Origin: Gracilaria domingensis
Lineage: Eukaryota; Rhodophyta; Florideophyceae; Gracilariales; Gracilariaceae
Assembly: GCA_022539475.1 (NCBI GenBank)
Contig: VCMS01000017.1
Coordinates: forward strand, 363,641-427,640
Length of the DNA: 64,000 nt
Direction: 5' to 3'
The position numbers and the translations under genes were made by a program. The stretch's first letter is position 1; every line of letters starts with the position of its first letter. Of this stretch, positions 55,994-64,000 are shown piece by piece. Under the pieces are notes generated by a model. That model did no database searches and was not told where the DNA came from. It saw only the letters and a list, made by a program, of their open reading frames with translations.

Positions 55994-58041
55994 TTGTACG
56001 AACTGGGTTGCGTAAACCCTCTAATACTTTAATTTGAACAACTCATCATCTGCGTCTCTCCCGTTGCTTATTCCCATCCGAAACTAACTACAGGAGCCAC
56101 ACTCTTGCGCGCCCTTCACACCCACATGTTAAATTTAGGGAGCCCTGAAAAAATTCATCTTCGTGCCACCAAATTCGCAAGTACTCTTATCCTTCATCTC
56201 AATATTGAACCATAAAAAACCCCTTCTGCAGAAAATCCGTTTGCTTGCTGGTGCAAATTTGCCGCTGATTTTCATATCGAGGCATCGCTTTTGAACTACG
56301 AACAGCTAATGGACACTGACCGATAGGAAATAGGACATGTGCTTCCAGTGGGTCCAAACCTAACCTGGGGGAGTTTCGAACGAATTCTTCGGATTGAAGG
56401 GGCTTAGCTTCCTTACTACAGAATACAGTTCTCCGAATCCAGTCACTTCGTGAAAAGTCGTGTCATCCCCCTCAATATTCATTGGATTTTATGGCTGTCA
56501 AGTAAGCAATGGGTTTCAATCAAATCGTCTCAGGGCATATTAAAATCCACTTGCAAAATAAGGCCTAGACTATGTCCTCTTCTTCTTGCGCAACCTTAAA
56601 AAATCTTTGAAACATCAGAAGGGTTGAGCTAGATCCCAAACAGTTTCGTTCGTTTCATTTGCTCCTTCTTTATAAATTCACCGTGAAACCACCGTGTAGG
56701 CATTTGACGAGAGGTACTGAGTTGTGTGCTTCAATGATCCAACGTCAGCTGTGTGATAGTGAACTGGAGGTCTTTTCGAACGGGGAGAACTCACCTAGCA
56801 TCATGCTTATCATCATCATCACGATTTTTGCAACCCGCACAAATCGGCAATTGAATTGAAGCTAATTATTTTTCTGGGATCATTAAAGACATTCTTGTTC
56901 ATGCGGTAGCGAAGGGCCGTTACTCTCTCTCCCATTTACAGACACGTGAGCTTAATATGAACTAAGTGCAGGGCGTTAATAACGGTGAAAGAGGCGTTCG
57001 TCCGTTCTGGTTCTTACTAACTAGTGATTTTCCAGCATTGCTCCGTCTTATTTAATTTCTACAGGTTTAGTCAGTGAGTTTGTGAACTAACTCACTGTTC
57101 GAAGAGAGTCTTCTTACTCTGTCGCCTATCTTCAGGAAGCCGTTGGGCAAACATAGCTTGTCATTTGTGCTGAATACTAACTGCCACCGTTAGCCAAAAC
57201 ACAGCATTGTAAATCGCAGGATTAGAAGAGCCACATTATCTCGAGCGGAGACTGCACTGTCCGAATGAATAATTTCACACACTCGAAACACAGGAGAATG
57301 TATCTGTCATTGAACATCATGATGATCGTACCTTCGTGACGCAAGCGTACGAACGAAAACAAAAGGCCGATAAGATACTTGTTAAAATAACGCTTGTAAA
57401 TTCCTTGTAGACACCAAACCCAAGGTAATACTTAACTTCCCACATTTAAGCATTCATCTTTCTGCTGTGTGGATTGATAAGCTGTCGGGGGCAATGGGAG
57501 ATATGGCTAGAGAGTATGCGGGCTTCTGGTTTGTCTCTTTTAAGAGTGTGTAACGGGTTGAGTCGCGACTGCTGTTGATGGTCAGAGTTTCAGAAGGTCG
57601 TTATTACCACCGTGCTCTCATTCTGCAGTGCACGCTTCTCGTGAGGCCGTTCGGCGCCTGTGCGCCGTTCTAACTGCCACCCTTCAACATGGGTGCTGTT
57701 CTACGACATTGACGACCCCGCCAGGGCAGTCAGCGCCCGCCTACCGCGGGAGTTAGAGCCGCTACTCTACGCAATAAACACCGTCCCTTGCTCGCGTCTG
57801 TACATGCTGTCCTTAAGAAGCATACGCAGGATTTATGTTACAGTATTGCTCAAAGTACGGAAACAAATGGCTTTCGGTGTGAGGAATCACAGACGACACC
57901 TGGCACAAAACGAAGATCTGTGACACAGTTGTCGAAGGAGTGCCTGGATTTGCTCAAGAGATCTTGGAAGGAAAAATGAGGACATTGACGAGGACAGTGA
58001 CAAGAGTCAAATTAGACTTTCAGTCCGTAACGTAGTAGGGG

Positions 58042-58463
58042 TTGGTGCATTTGAAATCAGGAACAGAAACGCAACACAGCAACGAACATTTTGTAGTTTC
58101 AGCCGATATTAACGTCTGCTCTTACACAGCAGAAATCGTCGCAGTCAAAGCGGCTCTGCAAAAAGTATCCGATGCTAAGGAGAAAGTGATCAAGGTATTT
58201 AAGATTCCCAATTCATTGTCATGATGCAAAGCAATCTATTCAAATAACCAGAGTACCCGCAATGTATGGCATTCGATACTCACAAACTATGCGCTTGTGA
58301 CGAAGTCTACATTGGCTGGAAACCCAGTCACTGGAATCTTCGAGAGCGGACGAGTGGATAAACTGGGGAAGGAAGGCCAGTTGCTGCCTTTGTTAGAGCA
58401 GGTCAGAGCTTCGCTGGACCTGACGGATGCCAAAAGTCTTCTCTCGGTTAAAGAATAAGCAGT
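58042..58463 (+). mobile_element. Degenerate LINE-type RNase H fragment
   Basis: The plus-strand frame shows SYTAEIVAVKAALQ, the alpha-helical Glu segment of retrotransposon-type RNase H (YxAEIxAIxxAL). It is followed by a KVIKVF strand and an S(D/N)SLS-like stretch in which the catalytic Asp is replaced. A TGA at 58222 interrupts the frame, and similarity-like sequence continues in the same frame (CKAIYSNNQSTRNVWHSIL) to a stop near 58463. This fits the 3' part of a decayed non-LTR retrotransposon. No reverse transcriptase, poly-A tail or target duplication was recognised. Upstream, 57660-58040 may be part of the same copy. Confidence 0.45.
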
Positions 58464-58759
58464 TCCGCTTCTGTCGCATTTCCCCAAATCTGCAACCGAC
58501 GTGAGGGCCACTCGCAAGGCGGAAGTAATAATGGCACAATTCTTTACGAGAGGTGTGTCTTCACTTCACCCCCGCAAGCGTCCTATCTCGAACAAAAAAC
58601 ATTAAGGTGTTGCTGCGGAACGAATTTCAAGAAAGACTCCGAGAATATCAGGTCACGATTCCGTCTGTCAAACATTTCTCGACGCAACCTGTTTATTGGT
58701 CAGCCGCACGAAATGGAGTCTTCCGTTTAGCACTTGATCAAGCATTGTCTAAAGATCGT

Positions 58760-58818
58760 CTTGGCCTTTCTAAAGAGAGAAAGCTATCTCTGAAGCTTTA
58801 CTATAATTTAGCAATAAA
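58760..58818 (+). repeat. Dispersed repeat copy
   Basis: It begins CTTGGCCTTTCTAAAGAGAG and runs to a TTTAGCAATAA end; the copy at 59174-59230 has the same start and a TTTGGCAGTAA end. The minus-strand copy at 12630-12676 shares the first 45 bases. Confidence 0.55.
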
Positions 58819-59173
58819 AATACCTTCTTCTTCTTCTTTAGTATGGTCTGCAACTCCTTATTGCGAAGAAGCAGGAAAACTACGTTAAACTAGAGGTAAT
58901 TTTCTCTCCTTAAGAAGGCCAAAAATTTCGACGGGTATTGCTTAATCAGGTCTAACAGAGGTTTCTCTTCTCGCTCTGTTGAGTTAGGGAGCGTGTCCCG
59001 CCGGGATACGTTTGTGAGTGAGTGAAAAATACCTTCCAAAATAAAGAAGTACGTTGCTCAACGCTTCACGTCGAGACCTATTTGCTGGACAGCCACGTGA
59101 AGCAAAGCGGGCAAAGTGGGCAAAGGGGCAAAGTTGAGGGTTCAAATACCTGATTCGGCGTAAGTCAGAAATT

Positions 59174-59230
59174 CTTGGCCTTTCTAGAGAGAAGAACTTC
59201 ATCTTAAGTACTACTGTGGTTTGGCAGTAA
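59174..59230 (+). repeat. Dispersed repeat copy
   Basis: It begins CTTGGCCTTTCTAGAGAGAA and ends TGTGGTTTGGCAGTAA, matching the copy at 58760-58818 with scattered differences. Boundaries are approximate. Confidence 0.55.
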
Positions 59231-60187
59231 GAAACTACTGTCCAAAGAAAGGAAGGCAAAAATGAAGAAACCAATGTTAAGCATGGTTAGAAAGTGATCT
59301 TAAAGCTATTTGACCTTCTCGGATATGGAGAGCGCACTGATAGAAGGGGACCCTCGTAGTTTAGGAATATGGCCGATGGTTGGACGGAAGAATGCACGTG
59401 CAATTGAACGAATTGTAGAAATCCGAATATCTTGAGATATAGTGTTGTAGTTTCCTTCCACTTGTTATCTCAATATCTCCGTATAGCAGAAATATCTTAC
59501 AGGTACATATACTGGATTTAAGCAACAGTAGCAACAAAGCGAAAGATTGGTAAGTTCAGCAAACAGTGAAGCCAGATTCTTCGGGAAGCTTCATTCCAGT
59601 GCAAGCGTGTTATAGAAACACGAGTACCAGTACAATGTCAATCGATAAAGAAAGCTTGCACTTCAAACATCATGTTTAAGTTTGCATCTGCGTTTTTTTT
59701 TAGAGGTACAAAGGCCTCGAGATGTTTAGAAGAGAGTTGAATGGCTGCCATTGCTGCTAGTTTTCAAATGGTTCCGCTTTTTTTGTAGGACGCGGAGCCC
59801 AAGAGTTTTCACTGGCCCACTTACCTTCTGCAGAATGACCAGCACAGAAAAATCTGACGACATGTAAGGTTATGGCACAAAGCAAAGTCGAGTCGTATGA
59901 GAACGACAAAATCCAATTACGAGTTTGCCTGTTCGAGCTCTTCTTTACGTGAGACAAGAATGTTATCCGCGGTTTCATATTTGGAGAAATGAGTTGGTTG
60001 GAAGGCTAAATTTATTGCACAGTTCTTTTACGGGACACGTAGGCTCAGTACATCTGGTATCTAGCTTATTATGATTATCATGATTCTTATCATGATGATA
60101 AAAAAAGATTCGCTGCGGAACGAAAATAAAAAAAGACTCCCAAGCATGTTGGCCCCAGATGTCCATGACGCTTCAGACCCCAACTGC

Positions 60188-60253
60188 TCAAGTACTGCGA
60201 AGACAACTTTGCACAGTATGACACTGTGCACAAAGTTGTCTTCGCAGTACTTG
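60188..60253. repeat. Near-perfect palindrome, ~30-bp arms, plus repeated end
   Basis: The arms 60188-60217 and 60223-60253 are complementary with one 2-nt difference, around a loop of 5 nt. The right-arm end TCGCAGTACTTG is then repeated directly at 60254-60265. Confidence 0.9.
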
Positions 60254-60997
60254 TCGCAGTACTTGATTAGAGATGAACCACAGAATTTCGTGGCCTTGTC
60301 CTTAGAAAAAGAAAATATTGCTTGATCATCTTCTGTACCATAGTACCCTTGGTAACTAATAAGAATGGGTTTGCGAAAAGTCTTGGGTAGGGCTGGCTTT
60401 CGTACTCAGAAAGCTTCAGCATTAGGCGTCCGAAACGCTTCAGTTCAATTCCACTTCGCATTCCGAAGGTGGCTTACCTGGCATGGCCTAAGTATCTGAA
60501 GCTGTAGGGATTTCTTGGACGATCCATAAATGAAAGGCCGTTGCGAACGAAAACAATTTCAACGATACGCGCAAGGGTACTCGTCAAAGAGTTCATTCTC
60601 GCGGACTTTTTTTTTTCTGTGTGCGTTTACGTGCATAGTAGGAGCATTGCTATTCTTCGCGAAGAAAGACGTCAAACGACGCGAATCGATAGAATTTCAC
60701 TCGAGGTACACGAGAGTATGGGAGATAGATGTACTGAACATGTTCTTTGTTGTTAGGGACGATCGTTTTGGTGTTTACGAAGTGCTTAACAACTGCGAGA
60801 GATTCGCCAAAAGGCCTACGACTAGATTTGGACAGTCGTTCTTTACTTTGCATTCAACTCCAACCCTTGGCACTTAAATCTCTGCGCTTCACAGAGTGGA
60901 CGTGTTTAAGTTGTGATCGAAAACACTGGGGAATTGCCGACGTTGATGGCGAACCACCGCACATCATCCAAGTTCGCGAAGTCCATTGTCCGTACGA

Positions 60998-61032
60998 ACA
61001 AGCGGGTGCCGACTCGACACCAGCTTGTTCGT
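60998..61032. repeat. Palindrome, 13-bp arms with one mismatch
   Basis: GAACAAGCGGGTG and CACCAGCTTGTTC pair around a 9-nt loop; one mismatch. Confidence 0.7.
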
Positions 61033-61457
61033 TCGACACGGTCAAGACTCGGAGGCCGGTGTCGAGAGACGAACGACAGCAGAAATCCTTTGCAGAGTTG
61101 TAATTTGGAAGGTTTTTTGTTAATTTGATTTCAAACGCTGGACTGTATTTGTCTTTCAATTACCTATGTCCCTCGAACGACAAGACTCCGAAGTGCACCG
61201 AAACACAAGAACCGTGGCTTGCGCTGCCAACTCAAACCCGTCAATGGCCTTGCGTCGTGAGAGGCTGCTTCAGACGACAGCGTCGTTCCACTGCGTTTTG
61301 CTACGATTCGCGACGTCTTTCAACCCGGCGGTACCCTTACCTTCCCTTCCTTCGTAAACGTTTCCCTGAGGGGCCTCCTTGCTCGCAATCTATCCCACAC
61401 TTTTTCGTAAAACGGCCCTGTTTATTAACTACTGCTGTTCGTGGTGAACGTCGTATC

Positions 61458-64000
61458 ATGTCTGACGAAGAAGGAGGTTTGTTCGAAGACGAAGCGTTTG
61501 CAGAAGATGGAGACCAGCAGAAGTTCGAGGACTCCAGTGAAGAGGAAGACGATGAGGATAACTATGAGAAGGATGACTTCATCGTTGACGAGGACGACAT
61601 TGGCGACGACGACGACTTAGCAGCACCTGTACCACGTCTTAGCGACAGTGCTTTTAATGAGGTGCGGCGAAAGAAGAAAAAGAAGCGCCGTCGTCACCGC
61701 GAGGATTCCCCGGAGCTGGCTGAGGGAGATCTACAACTGTTGGAGGAAGGAGGTGTGCGAATCGACCGGCGAAAAAAGCTTAAGCGCCTCCGTAAGGGCG
61801 CTTCGGACGAAGAAGAAAACGCCTTTGCTGACGACGTAAGAGACTTTGTCGATGACGACGAAGACAACTATGAAGATCGCAGACGCGCGGCCGATGAGCC
61901 AGTCGATTACGACGACGATATGGATGACTTCATCGATGACGGTGGGAGAAAGAAAAAGAAGACAGCCGAGCGCGAAGGTCTTGTAAGCTCAGAAGCTGTT
62001 CGACACGCTCGTTCCATCTTCGGTGATGCCGAAGAAATGACTCAATACCGGGGCGAAGGAAAACTATTCAAGCATAGCCGAGACGGCGATGACGAAGATG
62101 ATGAAGACTATACCGTGGACAAAGACGCAAAGGAAAGCGAACGTCCATTGCGTAAGATTCAGGATCGTGACATGGATTTCGACGATTACGACGATGACTT
62201 GGAAGAACCAGAGACTGTACCTAGAGATCCGGCGGGTGAAACGATTGCCAAGGAACTCACTGCTCCTAAAGACGATTCAGAGAAAGTCACAAGGATTGTC
62301 ACGACTGATATACCTGAACAGCTTCAGAATCACTTTGGACCAGATTACAAGGCTCCAACAGAACTGGAAATCCAAGATGAGGCAGAATGGATATACCGCC
62401 ACGGTTTCCAGGAGAACCCTGTCTTCGCAGACATAATGCGTTTCCCCGCAATTGAAGTCAAGAAACGAATCGTAGTTGTCTTGTCTTACATGCACATAGA
62501 CAACTTAGACATTCCTTTTATTGCTATGTATCGGAAGGATTACATTACTCCATACCTTGTACAATCAGCCGGTGAAATACTTCGTGATACGAACCCAAGA
62601 GCGGAAGGTTACACACAAGAACCTATGCCTCCTCCCAGAGGTTTCAATTCTTTAGCGCACGAAGATCTTGGTATTCATTGTTCATTTGACCATAAACGAG
62701 GTGTACCAGCCGGGTATCATGATGGGTTTGGAGATTGGAGCACATTGTGGCACATTCTGGATCTCGATAAAAGATACGCGACTATAGCAAATATCAGGAA
62801 AGCTGTTATACGCGCAGCAGAGGAAGCTGGGGATAAAAGTATCGCAGATTCTGTCGTTGAAAACGTCAAAGCCATGGCTCTTTCAGCAGATGTTGAGCAA
62901 TCTCTGAAAGATGCTGGGAAGTATTTGCGTTTGGAACTCCAACGTCAAGAGGCACTAGAGAAGAAGGAAGAGATGGAATACTTAAGCCGGGGATCCGGAT
63001 CGAATAAGCGTCCAGTGAAGAGGAAAAACAAATACATTGATTACTGCGCTCGTGGTTACCGCGATCTAGCAAGAGAATTCGGACTCACAGCCAGACAAGT
63101 TGGAGAGAATCTGAAGGGAGCTGCTGAGTACGGTGGAAGTGTGCAAGTTCATGTTCCCCTTGAAGCAGATGACGAGCCCATGGCAATAGCCACAAGGTAC
63201 GCCATAAGTTTAGAGGATAATTTGAATCTGCAGTCAGAGGCAGACAACGATAGAGTAGCGATGGCAGCTGGAAGAATTTTATACGCTGCTCGTTTCATTC
63301 TAACGGCCGAAATTGTTGCTGATATGACAGTGGTACAAACGGCTAGGAAAGTGATGTGCAAACCGGGGACTGTGTCGATCACGACGACTCCAACTCCCCA
63401 AGGAATTACACAAGTAGGGGAGAATCACCCCTTGCGACCGGTGACGAGCTTGTTCGAGAAGAAACTTGAGAGCTTTGCAAATACTTCAGATTATGTTCTG
63501 GTCAAACGAGCTGTGGAGCTTGGCTTTACGGAGATGGAGGTCAATCTTCAACCTGAAGCCGTGAACGCGTTCGAACGTATGCTGAGCTCTGCATTTCTTG
63601 TTTCGGAGCTGGAGATCATTTCACCGTTGGTGGAGAAATGGAACAAGGAGAGGCTACTTATAGTGGATGAGGTGAAGTCAGCTTTGATCAAACAAATGAA
63701 GGAAGAGGTTGAACTCGAGCTACGTGAAAACACAGCCGTGGTTCTGAGGCATAAGATTTGTAATGCGGCCTCTCGCCGTTTTTTGCTTGGACCTAGTATG
63801 CCAAACCCTACTGACGATGCATGTCCTAGAGTTTTAGCGTTCTCTGTTACTTCTGAGGACGATGAAGAGTCGGACCCACTACAGATTGCAAAGGACGCTG
63901 AGACTGCGAAGGAGAAAGGCCAGAGGAACTCAGATCAGCGTCTGGCCCGTGAAAGGGTTACAATTGCAGAACTAGATGAGAACGGCGAGTATCAAAACGG
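61458..64000 (+). CDS. SPT6: Transcription elongation factor SPT6 (cut off by right edge)
   Basis: Open from ATG 61458 to the window end, 847 codons without stop. The N-terminus is highly acidic (EDSSEEEDDEDNYEKDDFIV, DDVRDFVDDDEDNYEDR), with the DDFIDD motif before a basic patch, as in SPT6. The core region is recognisable: ELEIQDEAEWIYRHGF (the E.DEAEWIY helix), MHIDNLDIPFIAMYRKDYIT (the VPFI..YRKEYV motif), and FGDWSTLWHILDLDKRYATI. The DLAREFGLTARQVGENLKGA and LYAARFILTAEIVADMTVVQ parts follow before the YqgF/HhH/S1/tandem-SH2 region, which lies outside. SPT6 is a histone chaperone travelling with RNA polymerase II. No intron is seen in this part. Confidence 0.95.
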   Translation, partial: MSDEEGGLFEDEAFAEDGDQQKFEDSSEEEDDEDNYEKDDFIVDEDDIGDDDDLAAPVPRLSDSAFNEVRRKKKKKRRRHREDSPELAEGDLQLLEEGGVRIDRRKKLKRLRKGASDEEENAFADDVRDFVDDDEDNYEDRRRAADEPVDYDDDMDDFIDDGGRKKKKTAEREGLVSSEAVRHARSIFGDAEEMTQYRGEGKLFKHSRDGDDEDDEDYTVDKDAKESERPLRKIQDRDMDFDDYDDDLEEPETVPRDPAGETIAKELTAPKDDSEKVTRIVTTDIPEQLQNHFGPDYKAPTELEIQDEAEWIYRHGFQENPVFADIMRFPAIEVKKRIVVVLSYMHIDNLDIPFIAMYRKDYITPYLVQSAGEILRDTNPRAEGYTQEPMPPPRGFNSLAHEDLGIHCSFDHKRGVPAGYHDGFGDWSTLWHILDLDKRYATIANIRKAVIRAAEEAGDKSIADSVVENVKAMALSADVEQSLKDAGKYLRLELQRQEALEKKEEMEYLSRGSGSNKRPVKRKNKYIDYCARGYRDLAREFGLTARQVGENLKGAAEYGGSVQVHVPLEADDEPMAIATRYAISLEDNLNLQSEADNDRVAMAAGRILYAARFILTAEIVADMTVVQTARKVMCKPGTVSITTTPTPQGITQVGENHPLRPVTSLFEKKLESFANTSDYVLVKRAVELGFTEMEVNLQPEAVNAFERMLSSAFLVSELEIISPLVEKWNKERLLIVDEVKSALIKQMKEEVELELRENTAVVLRHKICNAASRRFLLGPSMPNPTDDACPRVLAFSVTSEDDEESDPLQIAKDAETAKEKGQRNSDQRLARERVTIAELDENGEYQN

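Larger units (their letters stand above)
55601..61457. other. 5.9-kb gene-poor, repeat-bearing region
   Basis: No complete gene is supported. It holds palindromes at 55926-55993, 60188-60253 and 60998-61032, degenerate RNase H-like sequence at 58042-58463, dispersed repeats at 58760 and 59174, and an open frame at 60530-60877 with one hydrophobic stretch that I cannot assign. Composition is AT-richer than the gene regions. Confidence 0.5.

Noticed and set aside
56809-56825. ATC/CATCAT microsatellite-like sequence (also near 5630, 21310, 60070)
   Set aside because: Too short and scattered to be a CRISPR or a satellite array.
59140-59165. GGTTCAAAT resembling a T-loop
   Set aside because: No matching acceptor, D or anticodon arms are found around it.
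60530-60877. 115-codon plus-strand frame with one hydrophobic stretch
   Set aside because: It has an ATG, but no family, no codon-bias support and lies in repeat-bearing DNA; not counted as a gene.

Overview
This is nuclear DNA from a photosynthetic eukaryote, most likely a red alga. Three kinds of evidence point there. First, the gene set is eukaryotic: SPT6, CWC22, DDX56/Dbp9, golgin-84, reticulon, a CLC chloride channel, IMP dehydrogenase, a SIRT4-type sirtuin and SCY1-like kinase. Second, several nuclear genes look plastid-related: sirohydrochlorin ferrochelatase, cyanobacterial-type LdpA, a prokaryotic-type ABC ATPase and a HisN-YicC fusion with a transit-like leader. Third, most genes are single open frames. 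The few introns are short (48-104 nt class, GT..AG), and one carries a perfect TACTAAC branch site. Sparse introns, Ala/Arg/Pro-rich N-termini, C/T-rich leaders and a carbohydrate sulfotransferase fit a rhodophyte; the exact lineage is not shown by the sequence.

Layout. 1-5.5 kb: partial SCY1-like kinase (-), FAF2/UBXD8-like (+), a short acidic D-box protein (securin candidate, -), FKBP (+), sirohydrochlorin ferrochelatase (-). 6-15 kb: three-exon IMPDH (-), reticulon (-), HAD 'Swiss Army Knife' protein (-), two-exon LdpA (+). 15.7-29 kb: golgin-84 (+), CGR1/CCDC86 (-), CWC22 (+), three-exon ABC ATPase (+), creatininase family (+), an unknown 494-aa protein (-), DDX56 (+). 29-35 kb: MPDU1-like PQ-loop protein (-), PP2C (+), CLC channel (-). 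38-46 kb: two unknown proteins that may be related to each other (both -), the HisN-YicC fusion (+) and a SWIM zinc-finger protein overlapping its 3' end (-). 47-55.6 kb: sirtuin (+), sulfotransferase (-), an Asn-rich protein (+), a broken site-2 protease gene (-), an unknown 158-aa protein (+). 55.6-61.4 kb: gene-poor, with degenerate LINE-like RNase H sequence and dispersed repeats. 61.5 kb to the right edge: SPT6 (+, cut off).

Many genes are arranged head to head, and several of these shared promoters sit in very GC-rich CGCG islands. The genes do not form an operon or a single pathway; they are mostly housekeeping (RNA processing, ribosome biogenesis, transcription elongation, ER/Golgi membrane, purine, histidine and siroheme metabolism). 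The most unusual items are the HisN-YicC fusion, a set of sequence-unrelated near-perfect small-loop palindromes in intergenic DNA, a CLC protein lacking both transport glutamates, and an apparently interrupted site-2 protease gene.
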